Notes: a model not told the origin generated them from the letters alone. Shown: positions 34,686 to 43,758, numbered from the stretch's first letter. The stretch is DNA of 55,345 nucleotides from Desulfuromonadales bacterium (GCA_030154185.1 JASKKK010000016.1:1-55345), one strand, 5' to 3'. Numbers and translations are program-made.

Positions 34686-35657
34686 TTGTTCCCCACCACC
34701 GACCGCTATTTGAAAAATTTTACCGATCTGAACCGCGCCCCGGGCCGCGTTTGGACACCGGCAACAAAAAAGAAAGCCCCGCACAAACCCCTGCTGCTCC
34801 TGGCTCTACTCGACCTTTTCGTCCAAGGTCATATCAAAACCAATTTCATTGAACTTACCCCGGATCTCAGTGATCTCTTCACCCTTTACTGGTCCTGCAT
34901 TGTCCCACCTGAACAGAAAAGCTCCGTTGCTTTCCCATTCTTCCATCTCAAAAACGAAGGTTTCTGGCATCTGGTGCCGGTGCCGGGAAAAGAGCAGGTA
35001 CTGGCGGCCACAAGGGCAATAGGCACCGTGGGCCAACTGCGTGACATCGCTCTTGGTGCCAGGCTGGATGAAGAACTGTTTGCTCTTTTGCAGAACGAGG
35101 ACAACCAAGAAATGCTGCGCGCTGCGCTGATCACCTCTCACTTTAGTGAAGAGGCCCGACCTGTTCTGATCGAGCAGGGAGCGGTGAACGCCGAAGCATT
35201 CGACTACAGTTTGCGCTTGTATGAGAAGGCGCATGGAAAGATCGGGGATAAAGAGGAGAAATACAAACCGGCGGTGCGCGATCAGGGATTCCGTCGGGCT
35301 ATCGTCCATGCTTATGACCATCGCTGCGCTCTATGCGGCATCCGCATGGTCACCCCGGATGGTCATACCGTCGTTGATGCAGCCCATATCGTTCCCTGGA
35401 GCGAGAGCCACAACGACGACATCACCAACGGCATGGCGCTTTGTCGCCTGTGTCATTGGACTTTCGATGAGGGGATGATAGGGGTGCGCAACGACTACAC
35501 CGTGATTACTTCGCCTCTGCTGGTTCGCAACTCGAATGTGCCGGGTTTTCTGCTCAATCTTGCCGACCGGCCGATCATCGGACCGCAGGAGTACGACCTG
35601 TGGCCTGCCCGAGAGGCACTGGCTCGGCACCGCAGGAAATTTCGGCTCAGATCATGA
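34686..35657 (+). CDS. HNH endonuclease with PHKPLLLL-type N-terminal domain
   Basis: The start is TTG 34686, since no in-frame ATG precedes the conserved region and homologue-like sequence begins here. The 323-residue product has an N-terminal domain with APHKPLLLLALLDL, typical of restriction-endonuclease-like HNH proteins. Its C-terminal HNH module has CALCG, DAAHIVPWSESHNDDITNG and LCRLCHWTFD; the two Cys pairs bind zinc and the His/Asn residues are catalytic in the family. Base composition is closer to the chromosome than to the AT-rich gene upstream. It overlaps the HIT gene by ATGA. Confidence 0.85.
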   Translation: MFPTTDRYLKNFTDLNRAPGRVWTPATKKKAPHKPLLLLALLDLFVQGHIKTNFIELTPDLSDLFTLYWSCIVPPEQKSSVAFPFFHLKNEGFWHLVPVPGKEQVLAATRAIGTVGQLRDIALGARLDEELFALLQNEDNQEMLRAALITSHFSEEARPVLIEQGAVNAEAFDYSLRLYEKAHGKIGDKEEKYKPAVRDQGFRRAIVHAYDHRCALCGIRMVTPDGHTVVDAAHIVPWSESHNDDITNGMALCRLCHWTFDEGMIGVRNDYTVITSPLLVRNSNVPGFLLNLADRPIIGPQEYDLWPAREALARHRRKFRLRS

Positions 35658-36037
35658 CCACCAAAGACTGCCCATTCTGCAACCCGGATATCAAATCCCG
35701 CATCGTGGCCGAACATGGCAGCGTGTTTGCCGTGTATGACCGGTTCCCGGTAACCGAAGGCCACCTCCTCATCCTGCCCAAACGCCATACCGCCGACTGG
35801 TTCTCCCTGACGGAGGAGGAGCGGCACGACGCCGAAAAGCTGATCCTTTGTCTGCGAGAAAAACTTCTCGCCGATGATCCGACCATCAGCGGCTTCAACA
35901 TCGGCGTGAACTGCGGTGCCAGCGCCGGCCAGACGATTTTCCATGCCCATATTCACCTTATCCCCCGTCGGGACGGCGATACCGATGATCCGCGTGGCGG
36001 GGTGCGGGGCGTGATTCCGCATAAACAGAAATACTGA
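35654..36037 (+). CDS. HIT-family nucleotide hydrolase/transferase
   Basis: ATG 35654 overlaps the HNH stop. The 127-residue protein has an N-terminal zinc-type CPFC motif, FPVTEGHLLILPKRH and the catalytic histidine triad HAHIHLIP. HIT proteins hydrolyse or transfer nucleotidyl groups such as AMP from dinucleotides. Tight coupling to the HNH gene suggests a joint nucleotide-related task, though HIT genes are also common housekeeping neighbours. Confidence 0.9.
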   Translation: MTTKDCPFCNPDIKSRIVAEHGSVFAVYDRFPVTEGHLLILPKRHTADWFSLTEEERHDAEKLILCLREKLLADDPTISGFNIGVNCGASAGQTIFHAHIHLIPRRDGDTDDPRGGVRGVIPHKQKY

Positions 36038-36060
36038 TCTTGTATGCGGAGAGGGACGCC

Positions 36061-36519
36061 TTATCGATTTGCAACTTCGGGATCCGGGTCGCAAGATAGA
36101 CGGGCTCCTGCTGTCGAGTTGTAAATGTCAGGATAAAGCTGGGCGGCACAGGTGGGGCAGATGGTGTGGGTGAATTCCGTTTTCGTGCAGTCGCTGATAT
36201 AATCATCCACCTTCTGCCAGGTGCCGTCATTTTTGCGGATGTTTTTGCAGTGAGCGCAGATCGGCAGCAGTTCCTCGAGGCTTTCGATTTTACGCAGCAA
36301 CTTGGCGTTGAAAACCATGATTGTACCGGCCAGCAAAAGAATGAGGACGGTTTCGAAAATGCTTTCCCGCCAGTTGATCGCGGTTGGCATGGCGTCGAAA
36401 AGCCAGTGTGGCAGATCGTAGATTTCGCTCAGCCAGAGGAGGATGATGACCAGGAAAAAACCCAGGCCCTCGGTATAGAAAACCGGTTTTGATAATGCCT
36501 TCCTTTGCAATTTGCTCAT
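36061..36519 (-). CDS. small membrane protein with paired CxxC zinc motif
   Basis: The 152-residue protein has two transmembrane segments (GFFLVIILLWLSEIYDL and FETVLILLLAGTIMVFNAKL). A short coiled coil (KIESLEELL) follows, and then the motif PICAHCKNIRKNDGTWQKVD ... THTICPTCAAQLYPD. This two-CxxC motif is known as a tail on sensor kinases and PAS proteins. Here it stands alone on a membrane anchor, so it may be a stripped signalling protein or an adaptor. It converges on the HIT gene. Confidence 0.75.
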   Translation of the reverse strand: MSKLQRKALSKPVFYTEGLGFFLVIILLWLSEIYDLPHWLFDAMPTAINWRESIFETVLILLLAGTIMVFNAKLLRKIESLEELLPICAHCKNIRKNDGTWQKVDDYISDCTKTEFTHTICPTCAAQLYPDIYNSTAGARLSCDPDPEVANR

Positions 36520-37044
36520 TCCCGCGACAGAAGGGACGAAAGGAGGTAGGGGAGGTAATCCGTGATTCTATAGCACTGTCGGTGGCGTTTTTCAAGGGAC
36601 TGACACCAAAAAATACGGATCTATCCACCAATAGAAGATGGATGTGACGTAAGCGGTGACAATCACGATGTGGAGATCGGTGCGCATTCCCGGGGATATC
36701 CATTTCCGAGGACAGTTTACTCCTTAGGGACGAATGGAACGTATCAAAAGTGTTCTCATGGCGTACTTCCGGCAGAGAATCCTGTTCGCTAACCGTCTTC
36801 CTTCGATTTCGCGAGGACGAGAATCTTGACCAAAACAAGGTTATGCAGTAGGGTGGAATTTCATTTAAAAAATTGCTTCTGTTGATATGATTTCCGGCAG
36901 GCAAGCGATGATTCGACAGAACAGGATGTGAAAATAGTGAAGCCACCCGGCGTTTTGAGGCGCGGGTGGCTTTTTGTTTTTTGACGGCCCCCCCCGCGGA
37001 GGGACGAACCCCGGGGCCGGCCGGACGGGTATGCAGGAAAGGCG
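36520..37044. other. gene-free region before the PAS kinase
   Basis: No convincing gene on either strand. It contains TTGACC near 36826 with a weak TAGGGT 17 nt later, followed by ~85 nt of leader-like sequence and a strong terminator at 36940-36982. This could be a small RNA of about 125 nt or an attenuated leader for the kinase gene at 37045. No known riboswitch core is recognisable. Confidence 0.4.
36940..36982 (+). terminator. strong intrinsic terminator with no gene upstream on its strand
   Basis: AAGCCACCCG pairs perfectly with CGGGTGGCTT (10 bp) around a 13-nt loop and is followed by TTTGTTTTTT. The nearest plus-strand gene upstream is the HIT gene, which ends 900 nt earlier. The terminator therefore probably ends a short non-coding transcript or acts as an attenuator for the kinase gene. 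Confidence 0.8.
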
Positions 37045-40000
37045 GTGGAGAAAATGTATCTGGTCCTCGAAGGAAACGATCATGATCCAAAGGCGTTGCA
37101 GAAACTGCTGCGGGATCACGGATACACGGTTTCTCTGCGAAGCGGCGATATGCCGGGCGCGGCCGCCTGGCCCGAAACGGCCGAGGAAGGACTGCCGCTG
37201 GCGTTTCTGGAGCACTTTATCGACGGCATCGTCATCATGGATGTCGAAACCGTGGGGGTGAAATACGCCAATAAGGCTTTTGCCGACATGCTCGGCTACA
37301 GTCTGGATGAAATCCGCACGCATAAGGTCTGGGATTGGGATGTCGTCTGGTCGCGGGAAGACATCGAGCAGATGTACGCGACGCGAAACTGGCTGGGTGA
37401 ACATTTCGAAACCCGCCTTCGGCGCAAGGACGGCCAGGCGGTGGATGTGTCCATCAGTCATAAGTCGATGACCTGGAGGGGGGAGGAGGTTGTCTTTTGC
37501 GCGATCGAGGATGTCAGCGAAAGGAAGAAAACCGAGCGCCTTCTGCAGCATGCCCAGTTTACGTTGGATAAAGCCATCGACCAGGTTTTCTGGACCGATG
37601 TGCAAGGGAATTTCTATTACGTCAACGAAGCGGCCTGCGCCAGCTTGGGCTATTCCAGGGAAGAGTTGCTGACCATGTCGGTCATGGACATCGATCCCCA
37701 CAGCACTCTTTCGGGATTTCAAGAGAACAGGCGGCATTTGCAAAAGCACGGCACGCTGACTGTGGAGCGGCAACACCGGGACAAGGACGGCCGGATATAT
37801 CCGGTGGAGATTCGCGCTAACCTGCTGGTCTTTGACGGTCAGGAATACTATTGCGCCTTTGCCACGGATATCAGCGAGCGCAAACAGAAAGAGAAAGAAT
37901 TGCGCCTGAGCCAGTTTGCCTTGGACAATACGGCGGATCAGGCATTCTGGATAACTCCGGCCGGGCGAATCGTATACGCCAACCCTGCCGCCTGCGCATC
38001 TCTGAACTATGGCAGTGAAGAACTGGTCGGTATGTCGTTATCCGATATCGATCCCGACTGCTCCGCTGAAAAAGTCATCGAAACCTGGGAAAGCTTGAAA
38101 GCGGAAAAGACCCGGCGTTTCGAAGGTCGCCACAAAGCCAGGGACGGACGTATCTATCCGGTAGAGGTTCGCAGCAACTACGTCAATGTTGACGGCCAGG
38201 AATTCAGGTTTGCTTTTGCGACCGACATCAGTGATCGCAAGGCAGCCGAGGAAGCTCTCAAGCGCAGTGAAGCGCGTTATCGCCAGTTGATGGAGATGCT
38301 GCCTATCGCAGTCTACACCACCGATGCCGACGGGCGCATAACCTTTTTCAATCGCAAGGCAAAGGAATTCTGGCAGCGTGAGCCCAACCTCGATTCGGAT
38401 CGTTGGTGCGGATCTTTCAAGTTGCGTTATCCTGACGGTCAGCTGATGACTCACGACAGTTGTCCCATGGCCAGAACCGTGAAAACCGGTGAAACCTGCC
38501 AGGGCCAGGAAATCATTGTACAGAACCCTGACGGCAGCTGTTCTCATGCGCTTGCCTATCCGGCCCTGTTGGGTGGTGTAGAAGGCACAACGGAAGGGGC
38601 CGTCAATCTTCTGTTGGACATCACCGAGCGCAAGCGGACGGAAGAGGCTTTGGAAAAACGCCTGGTCGCGCTGACCCGTCCGCTGGACGATGCCGCCGGC
38701 GTCACATTCGATGAGTTGTTCAACCTGTCCGAAATCCAACGCCTGCAGGACGATTTCGCCCAGGCTACGGGGGTGGCGTCCCTCATCACCCTTCCGGACG
38801 GGACGCCTCTTACCGAGCCCAGCAATTTCTGCCGTTTCTGCAATATTATTCGCAGGACGGAAAAAGGGTTCCTCAACTGCATGAAATCCGATGAGGCTCT
38901 AGGTCGGCCTTCCGTCTCGGGGCCGAGGATCCAGCAATGCCTGAGCGGAGGACTTTGGGGGGCCGGCGCCGCCATTTCGGTCGGGGGCCGGCATGTCGCC
39001 AGCTGGCTGGTAGGCCAGGGGCGCGATGGGAGCGTGACCGAAGAGCAGATACGCGCCTATGCTCGAAAGGTCGGTGCCGAGGAGGATGCCGCGGTAGAGG
39101 CCTTCCGGGAAATTCCCATCATGTCCCGCGAGCGGGTCGGCCAGATAGCCCGGGCGCTGTACACGCTGGCCCGGCAACTTTCCTCCATCGCTTACCAGAA
39201 TGTGCAGCAGGCGCGTTTCATCACCGATTACAAGCGGGCTGAAGAAGCGCGCCGCAAGTCGGAATGCAAGTATCGATCGATTGTCGAGCATGCCCCCTTC
39301 GGTATCACCCGCTCCACCCGGGAAGGCAAATTGCTCAGCGTCAATCCGGCGCTGGCTTCTATCCTGAAATACGATTCGGTGCAGGAACTGATGGAGACCG
39401 TCAACCGCTCCAGCATTCAGGAGGCGTTTTTCCCTACCCCCGAGGAGCGGGGTCCCCTGGTGGAGAAAATCCTGGCACAGGATTCCTGGTACGTTTTCAA
39501 CAATCGTCTGCGCTGCAAGGACGGCAGTATCGTCACCTGCCGGGTTCATTCCCGGCGGATAGCGGATGAGGATGGTCAGGCCAACCAATTCGAAAGTTAT
39601 CAGGAAAACATCACCGAACAGCTGGCAGCCGAAGAAGCTCTGCGGGAGAGCGAGGAGAAGTTTCGCGTGCTGGCGGAGACCTCGCCGGTGGCGGTCTGTC
39701 TTTTCCAGGGAGATCGGCACATTTATGTCAATCCCGCTATGGAGCGGATGTTCGGTTACAGTGCCGAAGAGTTGTGCCGGATGAAGTTCTGGGAACTGGC
39801 CCATGACGATTACCGGGAGCTGATCCGGGCGCGGGGGCTCGCCCGCCTGGCGGGGCAAGGCGGGCCGGGGCAGTACGAATTCAAGTATCTGACCAAGAAA
39901 GGTAAGGAGGGATATGTGCTGATTTCGGCCGGGATGTTGGAATACCACGGGCATCCCACCGGGGTGGCTTCGTTTCTCGACATCACCGAGCGCAAGCGGA

Positions 40001-40629
40001 CCGAGCAGCTGATCCGGGCTTCCCTCGAAGAGAAGGAAGTGCTGCTGAGGGAGATTCACCACCGGGTGAAAAACAACCTGCAGGTGATATCGAGCCTGCT
40101 GTACCTGCAGTCGCAGAAGTTCAGCGATGAGGAGCTGCAGACCTGCTTTTCGGAGAGCCAGAATCGCATCTGTTCCATGGCTCTGGCCCATGAACAGCTT
40201 TACCAGTCCAAAAATCTCGCCGAGGTCAGTATCAAAACCTATCTGGAAAACCTGGTGCGGCAGCAGCAACAGATCTGCCCCTCTGCAGATCAAAAGATCG
40301 ACTGCCGGCTTGCGGTTGAGGATATCCCCCTCGATATCGAAAAGGTCATTCCCTGCGGCCTGCTGATCACCGAGCTGCTGTCCAATGCCTACAAGCATGC
40401 TTTTGCCGACGGCCGCAACGGGCAGGTGGTGATTTCGTTGCATGGCGGGGCAGGGCGGTTTGAACTGACGGTGGCCGACGACGGCATCGGATTGCCGGCG
40501 GGCTTCGATCATGGTCAGGTGAAAACCCTCGGTCTGCAGCTCGTGTCGGCGCTGGTCGACCAGCTCAACGGTACCCTGGAACTGGAGAACGGTAACGGCA
40601 CCTGCTTCCGGGTGCGTTTTTCCGGATAA
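37045..40629 (+). CDS. multi-PAS sensor histidine kinase with a PocR domain
   Basis: The 1194-residue, apparently soluble kinase starts at GTG 37045 (AGGAAAGG upstream) or ATG 37054. Four PAS domains (about 55-165, 180-290, 300-405 and 413-535) are followed by a PocR ligand-binding domain at about 556-710, with the Cys cluster FCRFC...GFLNCMKSDE. Two more PAS domains (about 745-865 and 870-995) precede the kinase. It has an HWE/HisKA_2-type core with H-box REIHHRVKNNLQVISSLL (about 1000-1017) and an ATPase domain with ELLSNAYKHAF and DDGIGLP. PocR domains bind small organic ligands such as propanediol derivatives. No response regulator is adjacent, so the partner is elsewhere. Confidence 0.9.
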   Translation: MEKMYLVLEGNDHDPKALQKLLRDHGYTVSLRSGDMPGAAAWPETAEEGLPLAFLEHFIDGIVIMDVETVGVKYANKAFADMLGYSLDEIRTHKVWDWDVVWSREDIEQMYATRNWLGEHFETRLRRKDGQAVDVSISHKSMTWRGEEVVFCAIEDVSERKKTERLLQHAQFTLDKAIDQVFWTDVQGNFYYVNEAACASLGYSREELLTMSVMDIDPHSTLSGFQENRRHLQKHGTLTVERQHRDKDGRIYPVEIRANLLVFDGQEYYCAFATDISERKQKEKELRLSQFALDNTADQAFWITPAGRIVYANPAACASLNYGSEELVGMSLSDIDPDCSAEKVIETWESLKAEKTRRFEGRHKARDGRIYPVEVRSNYVNVDGQEFRFAFATDISDRKAAEEALKRSEARYRQLMEMLPIAVYTTDADGRITFFNRKAKEFWQREPNLDSDRWCGSFKLRYPDGQLMTHDSCPMARTVKTGETCQGQEIIVQNPDGSCSHALAYPALLGGVEGTTEGAVNLLLDITERKRTEEALEKRLVALTRPLDDAAGVTFDELFNLSEIQRLQDDFAQATGVASLITLPDGTPLTEPSNFCRFCNIIRRTEKGFLNCMKSDEALGRPSVSGPRIQQCLSGGLWGAGAAISVGGRHVASWLVGQGRDGSVTEEQIRAYARKVGAEEDAAVEAFREIPIMSRERVGQIARALYTLARQLSSIAYQNVQQARFITDYKRAEEARRKSECKYRSIVEHAPFGITRSTREGKLLSVNPALASILKYDSVQELMETVNRSSIQEAFFPTPEERGPLVEKILAQDSWYVFNNRLRCKDGSIVTCRVHSRRIADEDGQANQFESYQENITEQLAAEEALRESEEKFRVLAETSPVAVCLFQGDRHIYVNPAMERMFGYSAEELCRMKFWELAHDDYRELIRARGLARLAGQGGPGQYEFKYLTKKGKEGYVLISAGMLEYHGHPTGVASFLDITERKRTEQLIRASLEEKEVLLREIHHRVKNNLQVISSLLYLQSQKFSDEELQTCFSESQNRICSMALAHEQLYQSKNLAEVSIKTYLENLVRQQQQICPSADQKIDCRLAVEDIPLDIEKVIPCGLLITELLSNAYKHAFADGRNGQVVISLHGGAGRFELTVADDGIGLPAGFDHGQVKTLGLQLVSALVDQLNGTLELENGNGTCFRVRFSG

Positions 40630-40644
40630 CCTGCGCGAAGAGCC

Positions 40645-41709
40645 TCACCTTTGCGGATTATTTACCCGCATCAGAGCGGTCATCACCGGCAGATGATCCG
40701 AGCCGCAGGATTCCTGCAACGTTTCGGCGCTGACGGCGAAAAACTTCTCATTGTAAAAAATGTGATCGATGCGTACCAGAGGACAGGCCGGCAGGTACTC
40801 GTTCCAGGCGTACAGGTAGGCGGGGTAGGAGAGGCCGAACCCATGGCCGGCTTGCCAGTGAGCGTTGTGGAGATGTTTGGAGAGCATTTTGTAGGTCTGG
40901 CTCTGGTCGGTTGTATTGAAATCCCCGCCGAGTATAACCGGACCCGAAGCTGTCAGCACATATTCCCGCAGCAGGGTGGCCAACTGCCGATGCCGGGCTT
41001 CCCAGTTGCCGCGCCGGGGATGCACATTGAACACGGTCACCGCATCGTCGGGGGTGGCTACCCGCACCTTTTGCACCTTGGCCATCTTTCTGTCGGTCAT
41101 CTGCGGCGTTATCGCGTAGCGACTGATTACCGCCTGCATCAGTTCGGGCGCATAGACGATGTTCCATTTGTTGTGGGGCGCGTCCGGGAGTGTTTCCAGG
41201 CCAAGGGTCAGTTCCTTCAACTGGTTCGGCGTTATTTCCTGCAGCAGCAGGATGTCGGGAGCTGTTTCCCGGATCATTTCCGCGGCCGGCAGCATGGACT
41301 GGTTTTCCGACCAGACGTTAAAGCTCATGACTTTGAGCAATGCCTGGGCGCCAGGGGGCGGGGCATGGTTGGGCAGGAAAAGCGGAAGGTAGCTGAAGCC
41401 TATCGCCAGCGCCGGAACGGCCATCGCCATCGCCAGCCAGAAGCGTCGGAACAGCAGCGCCGGTATCAGGCCGGCCAGCAGAGAAAAAAGCACCCACGGC
41501 GCCAGGTAGCGGGTCAACCGCACCAGCAACAGTCGGTCTCCCGTGGTCCAGCCCAGCAACAGGCAGGTGGATATGGTCAGGGCAAACAGCCACAGACTTG
41601 TCCAGAACCACAGACACAGAATCCGCAAGAGGTTGATGATGCCGCCCCCGGGACCATTCCGGAACAGACGATTCACGATGTTGTTCATGGATTCTGGCGC
41701 AAAAAACAT
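40645..41709 (-). CDS. membrane-anchored endonuclease/exonuclease/phosphatase-family protein
   Basis: ATG 41709 has AGGAAG 10 nt upstream; an in-frame TTG at 41754 would place the start inside a palindrome. The N-terminus holds three transmembrane segments (LCLWFWTSLWLFALTISTCL; LAPWVLFSLLAGLIPALLF; AMAMAVPALAIGFSYLPLFL). The EEP domain follows with MSFNVW, ILLLQEI, NVHPRRGNW, GGDFNTTD and a final SDHLPV. These are the metal and catalytic residues of DNase I/sphingomyelinase-like phosphodiesterases. The active domain should face the periplasm. It ends 15 nt from the convergent kinase gene. Confidence 0.85.
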   Translation of the reverse strand: MFFAPESMNNIVNRLFRNGPGGGIINLLRILCLWFWTSLWLFALTISTCLLLGWTTGDRLLLVRLTRYLAPWVLFSLLAGLIPALLFRRFWLAMAMAVPALAIGFSYLPLFLPNHAPPPGAQALLKVMSFNVWSENQSMLPAAEMIRETAPDILLLQEITPNQLKELTLGLETLPDAPHNKWNIVYAPELMQAVISRYAITPQMTDRKMAKVQKVRVATPDDAVTVFNVHPRRGNWEARHRQLATLLREYVLTASGPVILGGDFNTTDQSQTYKMLSKHLHNAHWQAGHGFGLSYPAYLYAWNEYLPACPLVRIDHIFYNEKFFAVSAETLQESCGSDHLPVMTALMRVNNPQR

Positions 41710-41736
41710 CTGCCGGGTTCTTCCTTTCAGGCGTCT

Positions 41737-41767
41737 ATCCTGATGCTTTTGCAAAATGCATCAGGAT
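41737..41767. promoter_or_regulatory. 31-nt interrupted palindrome
   Basis: ATCCTGATGC and GCATCAGGAT are perfect 10-bp arms separated by TTTTGCAAAAT, which itself contains the palindrome TTTTGCAAAA. It lies just upstream of the minus-strand phosphodiesterase gene (28 nt from ATG 41709). An operator or an mRNA hairpin is plausible; it lacks a terminator T-run. Confidence 0.6.
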
Positions 41768-42021
41768 GGTTCAATACCGGCGAGTGCGATGCAGGGCCGG
41801 GAAAACAATTTTAACATGTCTTGAATTTTATCATGCGTTTAAACATCCGCAGATTTCCGGCAAGTCTCCAGACACGCGATGTCCGGGACCGTAGCCGAGG
41901 CAGAATTCTGCGTGGCCGGCAAACCGGATACTGTTCTGCGGAAAATCGGGAAGCAAGGGTGGGCGTCGAGGAACATATCTGCTATTGTGCGAGAATCGAT
42001 ATTCATGCCCAGGATGATGCG

Positions 42022-42951
42022 ATGATTCCAGCTTCCGTCCGCCAGATCCCTGCCCGTGCCTTTCTGCCGGCCGGGGGTGTTTTCGTAACCTTTTCCCTTG
42101 TGCCGCTGGGCCTGTTAACGGCGGGTCCGATATTCCTTGACGGGACGGCGGCCGCACGTTTTCTCGTGCCTCTGTTCGCCCTGATTTTCATCGTCATGCT
42201 TTCGATGGCCTGCGCCGTCTTCACGTTGTACCAGGAAACCTTCTTCACCCGGTTCCCCGGTTTGCGGCGTATCATGGTGCTGGGCTCCTTCACCCTGGGG
42301 ATCGGCCTTGTTCTGCTTCTGCGTCATGCCGACATCCAGCGGGAGGTGCTGTTTGTCCCGGCTTCGGCCAACCTGGTGGTTTTTGCCTTGCTCCTGGGCA
42401 ATTTCCTGGCTACCGGGCTCACCAGGCCTTCGGAGCTTGTCCCGGTATGCAGCGTGATGTCGGTGGCGGACCTGCTGAGCGTGTTCGCAGGTCCCAGCAA
42501 GCAGATGGTCGAAGGGATAGACGTGTTTTATCGGGACGGACGGGTGGGCCCCGTCCCCTGGTCCGATTTTCTGCTGGTCAAAATCGCCGTGCCCGGCGTC
42601 GATCACCTTGTGCCGGTGTTCGGCGTGGCAGACGTCGTCATCCTGGCTTTTCTGGTCGCTGCGGCCCATAAATTCCGGCTCGACGACAACCTCCTGGGAC
42701 GCGCGCTCGCAGAGGTGCAGGGGCGGCGTTGCCTGGCCCGCTGGTTTCCGGCAGCGGGTGCCGGTCTTTTTCTTGCTCTTCTCGCGGCGCACAGCTTCAA
42801 CCTGTTTATTCCGGCGCTGCCCGTGATGGCTGTCTTATTCCTCGGTTATACCCTTCCGCGTCACCCGAAGATGCGCATGCTCCGGAGCAGCGAATGGGTT
42901 GTGGTGATTGTCTGCCTCGCGCTTCTGTCCGGCTGGGCGATTCGGTCATGA
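42022..42951 (+). CDS. polytopic membrane protein, candidate presenilin-like aspartyl protease
   Basis: ATG 42022 has AGGA 7 nt upstream. The ~309-residue protein has eight or nine predicted transmembrane helices. Two conserved-looking motifs, SVADLLSVFAGPSKQM (Asp150) and PVFGVADVVILAFLVAA (Asp204), sit in neighbouring membrane segments. They resemble the YD and GxGD motifs of presenilin/signal-peptide-peptidase-type intramembrane proteases, but Tyr is replaced by Ala and GxGD reads GVAD. The assignment is tentative; a transporter or plain membrane protein remains possible. The neighbouring genes do not help. Confidence 0.7.
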   Translation: MIPASVRQIPARAFLPAGGVFVTFSLVPLGLLTAGPIFLDGTAAARFLVPLFALIFIVMLSMACAVFTLYQETFFTRFPGLRRIMVLGSFTLGIGLVLLLRHADIQREVLFVPASANLVVFALLLGNFLATGLTRPSELVPVCSVMSVADLLSVFAGPSKQMVEGIDVFYRDGRVGPVPWSDFLLVKIAVPGVDHLVPVFGVADVVILAFLVAAAHKFRLDDNLLGRALAEVQGRRCLARWFPAAGAGLFLALLAAHSFNLFIPALPVMAVLFLGYTLPRHPKMRMLRSSEWVVVIVCLALLSGWAIRS

Positions 42952-43056
42952 CGGCCGGCCCATGCGCCTTACTCCGCAGTTGTGGCAGGGGCCCGTATCT
43001 GCTACTATTGCGCGAAAATTAGTCGTATCAAATCGAACTCCAAGGAGAATATCATC

Positions 43057-43758
43057 ATGGAAGAGCAGGTCGTTCACCGCAGCGAGTCCGCGGCCATTTC
43101 GCGGGCGGAGGTTTTTTTTCCGAAGGTTTATAACTGGATGGCGGTGGGGCTTGGCGTCTCGGCCGCCGTGGCGCTGATGACCGTCTACAGCCAGGCCATG
43201 ATGCAGCTGGTTTTCGGCAACCGGTTGGTGTTTTACGGCCTGCTGATTGCCGAACTGCTGCTGGTCATTACCCTTTCCGGCGCCATTCAGCGCCTCAGCG
43301 CCAGCGCAGCGACCGGCTTTTTTCTGCTGTATTCCGCCCTCAGCGGGGTGACGCTGGCCGCCATCTTCGTCCTGTATACCCAAAGTTCCATCGCCAGTAC
43401 CTTTCTGGTCACGGCCGGCACCTTCGGCGCCATGAGCATTTACGGCCATGTCACCCGCAGGGATCTGACCTCCTGGGGCAGCTTTCTGTTCATGGGCCTG
43501 ATCGGTTTTCTGCTGGCTTCGGTGGTCAATATGTTCCTGCACAGTGAAATGATCTACTGGGTCAGCACCTACTGCGGGATTCTGATCTTTGTCGGCCTGA
43601 CCGCCTACGACACCCAGAAACTCAAGGTTCTGGCCATGGGCGGCTTCGCCAGCGGCGAGGACCGGCACAAGGCGGCCATCCTCGGCGCCCTGCGTCTGTA
43701 TCTCGATTTCATCAACCTGTTCCTGCTGCTGCTGCGGGTGCTCGGCCGGCGTCGCTGA
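43057..43758 (+). CDS. Bax inhibitor-1/YccA-family membrane protein
   Basis: ATG 43057 has AAGGAG 7 nt upstream. The 233-residue product has seven hydrophobic segments and the family landmarks FFPKVYNWMAVGLGVSA at the N-terminus, MSIYGHVTRRDLTSWG in the middle and GLTAYDTQKLK near the C-terminus, with the acidic residues typical of pH-sensing BI-1 channels. It ends LRLYLDFINLFLLLLRVLG, the usual end of the family. BI-1 proteins are calcium-leak/stress-related; the bacterial role is poorly defined. Confidence 0.95.
   Translation: MEEQVVHRSESAAISRAEVFFPKVYNWMAVGLGVSAAVALMTVYSQAMMQLVFGNRLVFYGLLIAELLLVITLSGAIQRLSASAATGFFLLYSALSGVTLAAIFVLYTQSSIASTFLVTAGTFGAMSIYGHVTRRDLTSWGSFLFMGLIGFLLASVVNMFLHSEMIYWVSTYCGILIFVGLTAYDTQKLKVLAMGGFASGEDRHKAAILGALRLYLDFINLFLLLLRVLGRRR

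Noticed and set aside
36290-37090. 266-codon minus-strand frame before the PAS kinase
   Set aside because: It overlaps the small CxxC membrane-protein gene in another frame, runs through a terminator and has random-looking Ser/Arg/Pro composition.
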